A DNA stretch of 64,000 nucleotides from Paeniroseomonas aquatica (GCF_030409335.1 NZ_JAUFPN010000059.1:1-64000), one strand, 5' to 3'. Shown: positions 35,153 to 44,400, numbered from the stretch's first letter. The notes: generated by a model not told the origin, from the letters alone. Translations and numbers: made by a program.

Positions 35153-36112
35153 ATGATGCTGACCCGCCGCTCGCTCGCCGCCGCCGCCCTGCTGCCGGTG
35201 GCAGCGCATGCCCAGGGTGCCTGGCCGGACCGCCCGGTGCGCCTGCTGGTCGGCTTCCCCGCCGGCGGCCCGACCGATTTCGCCGCCCGCATCCTGCAGG
35301 ACCCGCTGCAGCAGCTCTGGGGCCAGCCGCTGGTGATCGAGAACCGCCCCGGCGCCAGCCAGATGATCGCCGCCGAGGCGGTGGTGAAATCACCCCCCGA
35401 CGGCTACACGCTGATGCTCTGCACCAGCAACCTGACCACCAACCCGGCGGTCTTCTCGCGGCTGCCCTACGATACCATCCGCGACTTCACCCCGATCGTG
35501 GTCATCTACTCCTCGCCGACCGTGCTGTTCACCGGGCCGGACCAGCCCTACCGGACGGTGCGCGACGTGGTGGAGGCGGCGAAGCGCCGGCCGGGCATGG
35601 CCGCGGCCTCCTCCGGCGTCGCCACCTCGGGCCACTTCGCCACCGAGATGTTCATGCGCGCGGCCGGCGTGGAACTCACCCACGTGCCCTATCGCGGCGC
35701 CATGCCGGCTGTGCAGGACGTCATCGGCGGCCGGGTGCCGATCACCTTCTCGACGCTCTCCGGCGTCATCGCCCTGGCCCGCGACGGCAAGCTGCGGCCG
35801 CTCGCCATCGCCGCGCCGCGGCGGTCCAAGGTCTTCCCCGAGGTGCCGACCATGGCGGAGGCCGGCTTCCCGATCCGCGACACCTCGCCCTGGTACAGCT
35901 TCGTCGCCCCCGCCGGGCTGCCCACCCCGCTTCTCGACCGCATCGTCGCCGACGTGCAGGGCCTGCTGCAACGCCCCGACGTCATCGCCCGGATCGAGGA
36001 GAGCGGCGGCGTGGTGGAAGGCGAGGGGCCGGCGGCATTCCGCGCCCGCATCCCGCGCGAGATCGCCATCAACACCGAAGTGGCCCGCGCGGCCAATATC
36101 CACATCGAATAG
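35153..36112 (+). CDS. Tripartite tricarboxylate transporter substrate-binding protein (Bug family), copy 2
   Basis: The 319-residue protein has a signal peptide (LTRRSLAAAALLPVAAHA) and the same core phrases as copy 1: FPAGGPTDFAARILQ, GQPLVIENRPGAS, DGYTLMLCTSN, HVPYRGAMPAVQDVIGG. High similarity and adjacency point to a tandem duplication followed by divergence of ligand specificity. GGGAGGTCCAGG precedes ATG 35153. It ends 10 bp before the alcohol dehydrogenase, forming a three-gene transcript. Confidence 0.92.
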   Translation: MMLTRRSLAAAALLPVAAHAQGAWPDRPVRLLVGFPAGGPTDFAARILQDPLQQLWGQPLVIENRPGASQMIAAEAVVKSPPDGYTLMLCTSNLTTNPAVFSRLPYDTIRDFTPIVVIYSSPTVLFTGPDQPYRTVRDVVEAAKRRPGMAAASSGVATSGHFATEMFMRAAGVELTHVPYRGAMPAVQDVIGGRVPITFSTLSGVIALARDGKLRPLAIAAPRRSKVFPEVPTMAEAGFPIRDTSPWYSFVAPAGLPTPLLDRIVADVQGLLQRPDVIARIEESGGVVEGEGPAAFRARIPREIAINTEVARAANIHIE

Positions 36113-36122
36113 GACCCGCCTC

Positions 36123-37256
36123 ATGCGCATGCAGGCCGCCATCATGTACCAGCAGGGGCTGCCGCGCCCCTATGCCAGCAGCAACGCCCTGGTCATCGAG
36201 GAGGTGAACCTCGAGGGCCCCGGGCCCGGCGAGGTGCTGATCGAGGTCGCCGCCGCCGGGCTCTGCCATTCCGACCTCTCCGCCATCGAGGGCATCCGGC
36301 CGCGGCCGTTGCCCGTGGTCATCGGCCACGAGGGGGCGGGGATCGTGCGCGAGGTCGGCCAGGGGGTGACGGACCTGAAGCGGGACGACCACGTCATCAC
36401 CGTCTTCGTCGCCTCCTGCGGGGTCTGCCGCAACTGCGTGCGGGGCCGGCCGAACATCTGCAACGTCGGCAATGCGGCGCGCGCGGCGGGGACGCTGCTC
36501 TCGGGGGCCAAGCGGATCAGCCGGCTGGACGGCACGCCTATCAACCACGGCAGCGGGCTGTCGCTGTTCGCGCAATACGCCGTGGTCGGCCGCCGCTCGG
36601 CGGTAAAGATCGACCCGGCCGTGCCGCTCGACGATGCCGCCATCTTCGGCTGCGCGGTCATGACCGGTGCCGGGGCGGTGCTGAACACCGCGGGGATGCG
36701 GGCGGGCGATACCATCGCCGTGCTGGGCCTCGGCGGGGTCGGCATGAATGCGCTGTTCGCGGCCGTCGCCGGCGGGGCGGAGCGGATCATCGCGATCGAC
36801 ACCAGCCCGGAGAAGCTCGGCCTCGCCCGGCAATGGGGCGCGACGGATACCTTCCTCGCCACCGACAAGGATGTGGTCGAGCAGATCAAGGCGGCCACCG
36901 ATGGCGGGGTCGATACCGTCATCGAAACCGCGGGCAACATCCGCGCGATGGAGCTCGCCTATGCCGTCACCGCCCGCGGCGGCAGCGTGGTCAGCGCCGG
37001 GCTGCCGGCCCAGGGCGCCAATTTCAGCTACATGCATGCCGGGCTGGTGGGCGACGAGAAATCCATCCTCGGCAGCTACATGGGCAGCTGCGTGCCGGAG
37101 CGCGACATCCCGCGCTTCCTCGGCATGTACAAGCGCGGCAAGCTGCCGGTGGAGCGGCTGAAGTCGGGCAGCCTGCCGCTGTCCGAGATCAACGCCGGCT
37201 TCGACCGGCTGGCGGATGGCAACGTGCTGCGCCAGGTGCTGCGGCCGAACGGCTAG
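36123..37256 (+). CDS. Zinc-dependent alcohol dehydrogenase (MDR family)
   Basis: This 377-residue oxidoreductase has catalytic-zinc ligands C48 (GLCHSD) and H69-E70 (GHEGAG), the structural-zinc set C99, C102, C105 and C113 (CGVCRNCVRGRPNIC), and the Rossmann motif VLGLGGVGMNAL for NAD(P). The pattern is that of the class III/benzyl alcohol dehydrogenase group. The substrate is unknown. It is the third gene of the transcript with two TTT binding proteins, so their ligand may be related to its substrate. Two hairpins follow the stop. Confidence 0.92.
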   Translation: MRMQAAIMYQQGLPRPYASSNALVIEEVNLEGPGPGEVLIEVAAAGLCHSDLSAIEGIRPRPLPVVIGHEGAGIVREVGQGVTDLKRDDHVITVFVASCGVCRNCVRGRPNICNVGNAARAAGTLLSGAKRISRLDGTPINHGSGLSLFAQYAVVGRRSAVKIDPAVPLDDAAIFGCAVMTGAGAVLNTAGMRAGDTIAVLGLGGVGMNALFAAVAGGAERIIAIDTSPEKLGLARQWGATDTFLATDKDVVEQIKAATDGGVDTVIETAGNIRAMELAYAVTARGGSVVSAGLPAQGANFSYMHAGLVGDEKSILGSYMGSCVPERDIPRFLGMYKRGKLPVERLKSGSLPLSEINAGFDRLADGNVLRQVLRPNG

Positions 37257-37279
37257 GCCGGGCAGCAGACCGATGGTCT

Positions 37280-37301
37280 CCAAAGGCCCTCCGGCCTTTG
37301 G
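37280..37301. terminator. Hairpin CCAAAGGCC-CTCC-GGCCTTTGG
   Basis: A 9-bp perfect stem with a 4-base loop, 24 bp after the alcohol dehydrogenase stop. It is the first of two stacked hairpins between convergent genes. Confidence 0.6.
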
Positions 37302-37305
37302 TGGG

Positions 37306-37338
37306 GTAGCCTGAAGGGGCAAGGCCCCTTCAGGCTAC
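37306..37338. terminator. Bidirectional terminator hairpin between convergent genes
   Basis: GTAGCCTGAAGGGGC (37306-37320) pairs perfectly with 37324-37338 around AAG, a 15-bp stem. It abuts the stop codon of the - strand ATPase gene (37339) and lies 50 bp after the + strand dehydrogenase, so it can serve both. Confidence 0.75.
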
Positions 37339-38040
37339 CTACACCGACAAGTACTGCTCCCGCACCGCCTCCGCCCCCATCAACTCCGGGATCGTCCCGC
37401 TCCAGCGGATCCGCCCCTTCTCGATGATGGTCGCCCGGTCGCTCACCGCCTGGGCGAAATGCAGGTTCTGCTCCGAGAGCAATATCGCCAGCCCCTCCGC
37501 CTTCAGCCGGCCGATCGCCCTCGCCATCCGCTCGATGATCACCGGCGCCAGCCCCTCGCTCGGCTCATCGAGCAAGACAAGCCTGGGATTGCCCATCAGC
37601 GTCCGGGCGATGGTCAGCATCTGCTGCTCGCCGCCGCTCATCCGCCCGCCCGGCCGGTCCCGCATGGCGCCGAGGCTCGGGAACAGCTCGAACAACCGCT
37701 CCGGCGTCCAGGCCCGCTGCCCCGGCCCGGCAGGCCGCCGCCCGACCTCCAGATTCTCCATCACGGTGAGACCCGTGAAGATCCGCCTTTCCTCCGGCAC
37801 GTAGCCGAGGCCGAGGCGGGCGATCTCGAACGGCTCCCACCCGGCGATCTCGGCGCCCGCGAAGCACACCTGCCCCCCGCTCGGCGGCACGAGGCCCATG
37901 ATGGCCTTCATCGTGGTCGACTTGCCCGCGCCATTGCGCCCAAGCAGCACGACGACCTCGCCCGCCGCCACCTCCAGCGCCACGCCGTCGAGGATATGCG
38001 CCCGCCCGTAATGCGCCGAGAGGCCGGTGACCTGCAGCAT
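37339..38040 (-). CDS. Branched-chain amino acid-type ABC transporter ATP-binding protein (LivF-like)
   Basis: This 233-residue ATPase has Walker A GRNGAGKSTT, Q-loop YVPEERRIF, signature MSGGEQQMLTIARTL and Walker B LVLLDEPSEGLAPVI, all LivF-type. The ATG at 38040 follows the livG stop with no gap (TAGATG). It is the last gene of a four-gene HAAT-type importer. Substrate (amino acid, amide or aromatic acid) is not determined. Confidence 0.93.
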   Translation of the reverse strand: MLQVTGLSAHYGRAHILDGVALEVAAGEVVVLLGRNGAGKSTTMKAIMGLVPPSGGQVCFAGAEIAGWEPFEIARLGLGYVPEERRIFTGLTVMENLEVGRRPAGPGQRAWTPERLFELFPSLGAMRDRPGGRMSGGEQQMLTIARTLMGNPRLVLLDEPSEGLAPVIIERMARAIGRLKAEGLAILLSEQNLHFAQAVSDRATIIEKGRIRWSGTIPELMGAEAVREQYLSV

Positions 38041-38799
38041 CTAATGCGCCCCCGTCACCGCGCCGGAGCCGAGATAGACCTCCCGCACCCGCGGGTCCGC
38101 CCGCACGGCGGCCGGCGCCCCCTCGGCGATCAGCGCGCCGCGGTCGAGCACCAGGATGCGGTCGGCATGGGCGAAGACCACGTCCATGTCGTGTTCGGTG
38201 AAGAGCACCGCGATGCCGCTCTCCCGCGCGATGGCGGCGGTCAGCGCCATCAGCGCCACCCGCTCCTGCGGCGCCATGCCCGCGGTCGGCTCGTCCATCA
38301 GCAGCAGCTTCGGCGCATTCGCCAGGGCGATCGCCAGCTCCACCCGCTTCAGGTCGCCATAGGCGAGGATGCCGCAGGGCCGTGCCGCCTGCTCGGCCAT
38401 GCCGAGGCGCTCCAGCAGCGCCCGGGCCGGCGCCGCGTCCATCCGCGCCACCGGCCGCCACAACCCGCCGAGCCGCCGCTGGTGCGACAGCAGCGCCATC
38501 TGCACGTTCTCAAGCACGGTCATGGAGCCGAAGGTCGCGGTGATCTGGAAGGTCCGCCCGACGCCGAGCCGCCACACCGCCCGCGGCGCCAGCCCGGTGA
38601 TGGGCCGGCCCAGCAGCTTCACCACCCCCGCATCCGGCCGCAGCTGGCCGTTCAGCATGTTGAAGCAGGTGGATTTCCCGGCGCCGTTGGGGCCGATCAG
38701 CGCCAGCATCTCGCCCGGCTGCACCGTGAAGGAGACACCCTGCACGGCGCGCACGCCGCCGAAGCTCTTGGCCAGCCCCTCGACCTCAAGCGTCGCCAC
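38041..38799 (-). CDS. Branched-chain amino acid-type ABC transporter ATP-binding protein (LivG-like)
   Basis: This 252-residue LivG-type ATPase has Walker A GPNGAGKST, GRTFQITATFGSMTVLENV, Walker B LLLMDEPTAGMAPQE and H-loop FTEHDMDVVF. The signature region reads LAYGDLKRVELAIAL, the usual LivG variation. It starts with GTG 38799 and overlaps the permease gene by 14 bp. Confidence 0.93.
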   Translation of the reverse strand: MATLEVEGLAKSFGGVRAVQGVSFTVQPGEMLALIGPNGAGKSTCFNMLNGQLRPDAGVVKLLGRPITGLAPRAVWRLGVGRTFQITATFGSMTVLENVQMALLSHQRRLGGLWRPVARMDAAPARALLERLGMAEQAARPCGILAYGDLKRVELAIALANAPKLLLMDEPTAGMAPQERVALMALTAAIARESGIAVLFTEHDMDVVFAHADRILVLDRGALIAEGAPAAVRADPRVREVYLGSGAVTGAH

Positions 38800-40633
38800 G
38801 CGATGCCTCCCAGCGGGCCCGGGCCGCCCCCGCCAGCCCCTGCGGGAAGAACAGCACCAGCGCGACGATGACGCAGCCCAGCACCAGCCGCCAGAGATCG
38901 GTCAGCCGCACCAGCTGTTCCTGCAGCCCGGTGAAGGCCAGCGCCCCGACGATCGGCCCGCTGAGCGTCTGCACCCCGCCCAGCAGCACCATCAGCAGCG
39001 CATCGACGCTGCGGGGGATGCCCATATAGGTCGGGAAGACGCTGCCCTTGCCATAGGCAAACAGCCCGCCGGCGACGCCCGCCGCCGCGGCGGCGAGGCC
39101 GAAGCCCAGCCAGCGGATGCGGAAGGCATCGATGCCGATCGCCTCGGCCCGCAGGCTGCTGTCCCGCTGCGCCCGCAGGGCGTAGCCGAAGGGCGCATGG
39201 ATGACCCGCCGCAGCAGCAGCGTGGCGCCTAGGCAGAGCCCCAGCGCCAGGTAGTAGTAGACCAGCTTCGGCGCCGCCCAGGCATCCGGCCAGACGCCGA
39301 GGATGCCGTTGTCGCCCCCCGTCACCTCCACCCATTGGAAGGCGACCGACCAGGCGATCTGCGCGAAGGCGAGCGTCAGCATCGCCGAGTAGACGCCGGA
39401 AAGCCGCACGCAGAAGAAGCCGAAGACCAGGCCGAAGATGCCGGCCATGACAGGGGCGATCGCCAGCCCCGCCAGCATCGGCGCGCCGAGCCATTGCGCC
39501 GCCAGCGCCGCCCCATAGGCGCCGAGGCCGAAATAGGCCGCATGCCCGAAGCTCGCCATGCCGCCCGGTCCCATGATGAGGTGCAGGCTGGCGGCAAACA
39601 GCACGAAGATCGCCATCTCCGTCAGCACGCTGATCCCGTAGTCGCCGAGGAAGGGCGGCACCGCCACCGCCAGCAGCGCCGCCGCCAGCGCCGCCCACCT
39701 CAGCGCCGCCGGCGCCGGCCCGACCAAGGGTTCCGCACTGCCCTGGCCGCCGCGCGCCGCCGCCTCCGGCTTGCCGAGCAGCCCATGCGGCCGCACCACC
39801 AGCACGATCGCCATCACCAGGAAGACCAGCACCAGTGTGATCTTCGGCACGATCAGGATGCCGAAGGCATGCAGCTCCCCGATCAGCAGCGCCGCCAGCG
39901 CCGCGCCCGAGAGGCTGCCGAGCCCGCCCACCACCACGACCACGAAGGCCTCGGTGATGATCGAGAGGTCCATGTGCAGGTTCACGCTCTCCCGCGGCAG
40001 CTGCAGCGCGCCGCCGAGCCCGGCGAGCAGGCTGCCGAGGAAGAAGACCGAGGTGAACAGCATCCGCTGGTTGACGCCGAGCGCCCCCACCATCTCCCTA
40101 TCCTGCGTCGCCGCCCGCACCAGCGTGCCCCAGCGCGTGCGGTGGAAGAGCAGCCACAGCAGCCCGAGCACCACCGGCCCGACCCCGATTAGGAACAGCT
40201 CGTACAGCGGAAAGCGCAGGCCGAGGATCTCGGTGCTGCCGCGCAGCCCCGGCGCCCGCGGACCCAGCAGGTCCTGCGCGCCCCAGGTCAGCAGCGCGAG
40301 GTCCTGCACGATCAGCACCACGCCGAAGGTCGCCAGCAGCTGGAAGAGCTCCGGCGCCCGATAGATGCGCCGCAGCAGCAGCACCTCCACCACCAGCCCG
40401 ATCAGCCCGACCAGCACCGCCGCCCCCAGCACCCCGCCCCAGAAGCCGAGATGCCCGCGCGGCAGGCTGGTCACCAGGGTCCAGGCGAGATAGGCGCCCA
40501 GCATGTAGAGCGAGCCATGGGCGAAATTGACCACGCGGCTGACCCCGAAGATGACGGTCAGCCCGGAGGCCACGAGGAAGAGCGAGGAGGCGCTCGCCAG
40601 GCCGCTGAGGGCCTGGAGGACCAGGTTCTCCAA
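38786..40633 (-). CDS. Fused LivH-LivM permease of an amino-acid-type ABC transporter
   Basis: One 615-residue protein carries both permease subunits. Residues about 1-290 are LivH-like (VIFGVSRVVNFAHGSLYMLG, VVVVGGLGSLSGAALAALL). A short linker rich in Ala, Gly and Pro follows (about 290-310), then LivM-like sequence (LIMGPGGMASFGHAAYFGLG and DSSLRAEAIGIDAFRIRWLG). Hydrophobic segments of both halves are complete, so this is a real fusion rather than a frameshift. The start appears to be TTG 40633, 9 bp after the binding-protein stop, with no strong binding site. Confidence 0.9.
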   Translation of the reverse strand: MENLVLQALSGLASASSLFLVASGLTVIFGVSRVVNFAHGSLYMLGAYLAWTLVTSLPRGHLGFWGGVLGAAVLVGLIGLVVEVLLLRRIYRAPELFQLLATFGVVLIVQDLALLTWGAQDLLGPRAPGLRGSTEILGLRFPLYELFLIGVGPVVLGLLWLLFHRTRWGTLVRAATQDREMVGALGVNQRMLFTSVFFLGSLLAGLGGALQLPRESVNLHMDLSIITEAFVVVVVGGLGSLSGAALAALLIGELHAFGILIVPKITLVLVFLVMAIVLVVRPHGLLGKPEAAARGGQGSAEPLVGPAPAALRWAALAAALLAVAVPPFLGDYGISVLTEMAIFVLFAASLHLIMGPGGMASFGHAAYFGLGAYGAALAAQWLGAPMLAGLAIAPVMAGIFGLVFGFFCVRLSGVYSAMLTLAFAQIAWSVAFQWVEVTGGDNGILGVWPDAWAAPKLVYYYLALGLCLGATLLLRRVIHAPFGYALRAQRDSSLRAEAIGIDAFRIRWLGFGLAAAAAGVAGGLFAYGKGSVFPTYMGIPRSVDALLMVLLGGVQTLSGPIVGALAFTGLQEQLVRLTDLWRLVLGCVIVALVLFFPQGLAGAARARWEASRGDA

Positions 40634-40642
40634 GGTCGCGTG

Positions 40643-41860
40643 TTACGCCTGGGGCCGCAGCGTCCGCACCACCTCATCCGCGGGCAGGTAGTCCTTCCCA
40701 TCGGCATAGCGCCAATCGGCCATCGCGCCCTTGCCGTTCTTCAGCACGGTGCGGCCGACGAAGGCCCCCATGGTGGATTGGTGGTCGATGGCGCGGAATT
40801 CCACCGGCCCGAGCACCGACTGGAATTGCAGCCCCGCCATGGCATCGACCAGCGGCTCGGTCTCCAGCGCGGGCGCCTTCTTCAGCAGCGCCGCGATCGC
40901 CATGACCGTGTCGTAGCCGACCACGCTGCCGAGCCGGGGGTAGTCGTTCCAACGCTTCCGGTAGGCATCGCGGAAGGGGGTATGCGCCGGCGTGTCGATC
41001 TGGTCCCAGGGATAGCCGGTGACGATCCAGTCCTCCGGCGCCTCGTCGCCCAGCGGGTCGAGGTATTCCGGCTCGCCGGTCAGCAGGGAGACGACGCGGC
41101 GGCGCTCGAACAGCCCGCGGGTGCTGCCCTGGCGGACGAAATTGGTGAGGTCGGCGCCGAAGGTGACGTTGAAGATCGCCTCGGGGTTGGCCGCCGCCAG
41201 CGCCTGCACCGTGGCCCCTGCATCGATCCGGCCGAGGGCGGGGAATTGCTCCGCGACGAAGCTGACGTCAGGCCGGGCCTTGGTCAGCAACTCCTTGAAC
41301 CAGCGCACGGCGGACTGGCCGTATTCGTAGTTCGGCGCGACCGTCGCCCAGCGCTTGGCCGGCAGCTTGGCGGCTTCCTCGACCAGCATGGCGGATTGCA
41401 TGTAGGTGCTGGCCCGCAGCCGGAATGTGTAGCGGTTGCCGCGCGCCCAGACGAGCGCATCGGTCAGCGGTTCGCTGGCGACGAAGAGCTTCTTGTTCTG
41501 GTTGGCGAAGTCGCCGAGCGCCAGCCCGACGTTGGACAGGAACCCACCCGCCAGCAGGCTCACCTTCTCCGCATTCACCAGCTCCCCGGCGAGGCGCACC
41601 GCATCCTCGGGCCGGCCGGCGTCGTCGCGGAAGACCGTCTCGATCGGCCGGCCGTTGATGCCGCCGGCGGCGTTCACCTGTTCCTGCGCCAGGGTCCAGG
41701 CGTTGCGATAGGGCTGCAGGAAGGCCGGCTGGGCGGTGTAGCTGTTGATCTCGCCGATGCGGATGGGCCCGGCCGCCTGGGCGTTGCCAATGCGCGGTGC
41801 CGCCAATGCCATGCCAGCGCCTGCCAGAATATGGCGGCGCCCGATCGCCCGTTCCGTCAT
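40643..41860 (-). CDS. ABC transporter substrate-binding protein (LivJ/amide-type periplasmic receptor)
   Basis: A 405-residue type I periplasmic receptor heads the transporter operon. The N-terminus is Tat-like (IGRRHILAGAGMALAAPRIG), and the mature part starts IRIGEINSYTAQPAF. NAAGGINGRPIETVFRDDAG is the typical HAAT first-domain motif, and VAPNYEYGQSAVRWFKELL follows. I chose ATG 41860. Ligand unknown. No regulator is adjacent. Confidence 0.92.
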   Translation of the reverse strand: MTERAIGRRHILAGAGMALAAPRIGNAQAAGPIRIGEINSYTAQPAFLQPYRNAWTLAQEQVNAAGGINGRPIETVFRDDAGRPEDAVRLAGELVNAEKVSLLAGGFLSNVGLALGDFANQNKKLFVASEPLTDALVWARGNRYTFRLRASTYMQSAMLVEEAAKLPAKRWATVAPNYEYGQSAVRWFKELLTKARPDVSFVAEQFPALGRIDAGATVQALAAANPEAIFNVTFGADLTNFVRQGSTRGLFERRRVVSLLTGEPEYLDPLGDEAPEDWIVTGYPWDQIDTPAHTPFRDAYRKRWNDYPRLGSVVGYDTVMAIAALLKKAPALETEPLVDAMAGLQFQSVLGPVEFRAIDHQSTMGAFVGRTVLKNGKGAMADWRYADGKDYLPADEVVRTLRPQA

Positions 41861-41943
41861 GCAAGCCCCCGGTATCGCTGCAGCTGCGAAGGCCGCATGG
41901 AAGCCCACCAGCCGTTATTGTGCAAACGGAATTTGCTAATCCC

Positions 41944-41965
41944 GGGCGAGGCCGCGGCCTCGCCC
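41944..41965 (-). terminator. 22-bp perfect palindrome after the PimD-like gene
   Basis: GGGCGAGGCCG and its exact complement CGGCCTCGCCC meet with no spacer. On the - strand it begins 10 bp after the dehydrogenase stop and is followed by GGGATTAGC. It also lies about 80 bp upstream of the receptor gene start. Likely a transcription end. Confidence 0.6.
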
Positions 41966-41975
41966 AGGCGTTGCC

Positions 41976-43118
41976 TCAGGCCGCGACCAGCCCGCCGGTA
42001 TCGGCCAGGAAGCGGACGTAGTGGTCGGCATCGCCGAACATCGCGTCGTTCACCGTCAGCCGCTTGAAGTAATGGCCGCAGGCATACTCGATGGTCATGG
42101 CGATGCCGCCATGCAGCTGGATGGACTGCTGGCCGACGAAGCGCTGCGAGCGGCCGATCTGCACCTTCACCGCGGCCATCGCCTTGCGCCGCTCGGCCGG
42201 GTTGCGCTCCTCGGCCGAGATCGCGGCGTAGTAGGACATCGACCGCGCCTGCTCCAGCGCCACCAGCATATCCGCCGCGCGGTGCTGCAGCGCCTGGAAG
42301 GAGGCGATGGGCCGGCCGAACTGCTGGCGCGTCTTCATGTAGTCGATGGTCATGTCATGGGCGACCTGCATGGCGCCCACCGCCTCGCCGGCGAGCGCCG
42401 CAATGGTCTCGTCCACCACCTGGTCGACCAGCGGCAGCCCGTCCTCGGGGTTGCCCAGCACCGCGGTCGCCCGCGCGCCGGAGAACTCGACCTCCGCCGC
42501 CCGCTGGCCGTCCACGGTGCGGTAGCCGCGGCGCTGCACGCCCGGCCCCTTGGCATCCACCAGGAAGACGCCGACGCCCTTCCGGTCCCGCGCCCCGCCG
42601 GCGGTGCGGGCGGTGACGATCAGCGTATCGGCGGAATCACCATGCACCACGTAGCCCTTGCGGCCGGTGATGACCCAGCCGTCGCCGTCCTTCTTCGCCG
42701 TGGTCTGCACGTCGAACAAATCGTAGCGGGACTGCCGCTCGGCCTGGGCGAAGGCCAGCAGCAGCTCGCCGGCCGCGACCTGCGGCACCAGCTTGCTGCG
42801 CAGCGCGGCGGAAGCGCCGTTGCGGAGGAAGCCGCCGCCGATCACCACCGTGCTCAGCCAGGGCTCGAGGGTGATGGCGCGGCCGAGCTGCTCCGCGACC
42901 AGCAAGGTCTCCACCGGGCCGCCACCGAAGCCGCCCTCATCCTCGGCGAAGGGCAACCCCAGCAAACCGAGCTCGGCATATTGCGCCCAGATCTCCCGGC
43001 TCCAGCCGTCGGGGGTCTTCATGTAGGCCTTGCGCTGCTCGAAGCCGTACTTGTCGCCGAGCAGGCGCGCCACGCTGTCCTGGAGGAGGCGCTGCTCTTC
43101 CGTCAGGTCGAAGTCCAT
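41976..43118 (-). CDS. pimD: Acyl-CoA dehydrogenase, pimeloyl-CoA dehydrogenase small subunit type
   Basis: A 380-residue flavin acyl-CoA dehydrogenase starting MDFDLTEEQRLLQDSVARLL. The phrases EIWAQYAELGLLGLPFAEDE, GGGPVETLLVAEQLG and EPWLSTVVIGGGFLR closely match what I recall of PimD. FAD-binding and C-terminal QLHGGIAMTIEYACGHYFKR are present. PimC/PimD act together on dicarboxylyl-CoA (pimelate-type) substrates. It starts 5 bp after the partner's stop. The catalytic base cannot be assigned with certainty by eye. Confidence 0.85.
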   Translation of the reverse strand: MDFDLTEEQRLLQDSVARLLGDKYGFEQRKAYMKTPDGWSREIWAQYAELGLLGLPFAEDEGGFGGGPVETLLVAEQLGRAITLEPWLSTVVIGGGFLRNGASAALRSKLVPQVAAGELLLAFAQAERQSRYDLFDVQTTAKKDGDGWVITGRKGYVVHGDSADTLIVTARTAGGARDRKGVGVFLVDAKGPGVQRRGYRTVDGQRAAEVEFSGARATAVLGNPEDGLPLVDQVVDETIAALAGEAVGAMQVAHDMTIDYMKTRQQFGRPIASFQALQHRAADMLVALEQARSMSYYAAISAEERNPAERRKAMAAVKVQIGRSQRFVGQQSIQLHGGIAMTIEYACGHYFKRLTVNDAMFGDADHYVRFLADTGGLVAA

Positions 43119-43123
43119 GTGTC

Positions 43124-44326
43124 TCAGAGCCCCAGGAATGCTTTGGCCATGATGTTCCGCTGGATCTCGTTCGACCCACCGTAGATGCTCTGCTTGCGCC
43201 AATTGAAGTAGACGCCGGCGAGGCCGAAGGCCCAGTCGGGCGCCACGTCCACGTCGTTGCTGCCCTCTTCCTCGTCCGGGTCGCCATCGACCCAGGCATA
43301 GGGCCCGGCCGCCTTCATCAGCAGCTCGGAGCACATCTGCTGGATCTCGGTGCCCTTGATCTTCAGCACCGAAGTGGCGGGGTCCGGCTTCTTGTCCTTC
43401 CGCTTGGTCTCGGTGGCGATGACGCGCATGACGGTCATCTCCAGCGCCTTCAGCTCGACCTCGATCTCCGTCACCTTGCGGCGGAAGTCGGGGTCGTTCA
43501 TCAGCGGCTCGCCGCCGTCCATGCTCTCCTGCGCGATCAGCTTCAGGCGGCGGATGCGCTCGCGGCTCGCACCCACGCGCGCCTGGCCGAAGCGCTCGTT
43601 GCCGAGCAGGAATTTGGCGCAATCCCAGCCGCGGTTCTCCTGGCCGACCAGGTTCTCGAGCGGCACCTTCACGTCGTCGAAGAAGACCTCGTTGACCTCA
43701 TGCCCGCCCTCGATGGTGATGATCGGGCGGACGGTGATCCCCGGCGTTTTCATGTCGCAGAGCAGGAAGGAGATGCCCTCCTGCTTCTTCGCCGCGGGGT
43801 CGGTGCGGACCAGCAGGAAGATCCAATCGGCGTGCTGCGCCAGGGTGGTCCAGGTCTTCTGGCCATTCACCACCCAGTGGTCGCCCTCCTTCACCGCGCG
43901 GGTCTTGAGGCCCGCGAGGTCGGAGCCGGCGCCCGGCTCGGAGAAGCCCTGGCACCACCAATCGTCGAGGTTCAGCATCCGCGGCAGGAACTTCTTCTTC
44001 TGCTCCTCGGTGCCGAACTCGATGATGACCGGGCCGCACATGTTGATGTTGAAGCCGAGCGGGGAGGGGGCCGGGGCCTGCTGCAGCTCCTCGCGGAAGA
44101 TGTAGCGCTGGGCCAGCGTCCAGCCGGGGCCGCCGGCCTCCTTCGGCCATTCCGGCGCAGCCCAGCCGCGGCTGTTCAGCTTCTGCTGCCACTCGACCAC
44201 CTGGGCCTTGGTGGGGCTGCGGCCGGCGACCATGCGGGCCCGAGTCTCGGCGGGAAGTTCCTTGGCGATGAAGTCGCGGACTTCCTGGCGGAAGGCGATC
44301 TCGGCGTCGGTGAAGCGGAGGTCCAT
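43124..44326 (-). CDS. pimC: Acyl-CoA dehydrogenase, pimeloyl-CoA dehydrogenase large subunit type
   Basis: A 400-residue acyl-CoA dehydrogenase that opens DLRFTDAEIAFRQEVRDFI and contains DDWWCQGFSEPGAGSDLAG, VVNGQKTWTTLAQHADWIF, GGHEVNEVFFDDV and the C-terminal YGGSNEIQRNIMAKAFLGL. These are strongly PimC-like. ATG 44326 follows AGAAGGAGCC. The leader contains an antisense copy of the repeat family. It forms an operon with the PimD-like gene and lies downstream of the multifunctional beta-oxidation gene at 44450-46516, with the repeat pair between. Confidence 0.87.
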   Translation of the reverse strand: MDLRFTDAEIAFRQEVRDFIAKELPAETRARMVAGRSPTKAQVVEWQQKLNSRGWAAPEWPKEAGGPGWTLAQRYIFREELQQAPAPSPLGFNINMCGPVIIEFGTEEQKKKFLPRMLNLDDWWCQGFSEPGAGSDLAGLKTRAVKEGDHWVVNGQKTWTTLAQHADWIFLLVRTDPAAKKQEGISFLLCDMKTPGITVRPIITIEGGHEVNEVFFDDVKVPLENLVGQENRGWDCAKFLLGNERFGQARVGASRERIRRLKLIAQESMDGGEPLMNDPDFRRKVTEIEVELKALEMTVMRVIATETKRKDKKPDPATSVLKIKGTEIQQMCSELLMKAAGPYAWVDGDPDEEEGSNDVDVAPDWAFGLAGVYFNWRKQSIYGGSNEIQRNIMAKAFLGL

Positions 44327-44347
44327 GGGGGGCTCCTTCTGGGAGAA

Positions 44348-44400
44348 GAAAGCACGGGAGGAAGTATCCTCCCGCACCCTCCTCTATTTTTATTAGTTAA
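44348..44400 (+). repeat. Stem-loop repeat family, copy C1
   Basis: CGGGAGGA (44355-44362) pairs with TCCTCCCG (44367-44374) around AGTA, with the tail CCTCTATTTTTATTAGTTAA. It is oriented + within the 5' leader of the - strand pimC-like gene and is tail-to-tail with copy C2; they share GTTAAC at 44396-44401. Confidence 0.75.

Noticed and set aside
38786-40633. Frameshift or lost stop joining livH and livM
   Set aside because: Both halves are full length with a natural Ala/Gly/Pro linker in one frame, so a genuine fusion is the simpler reading.
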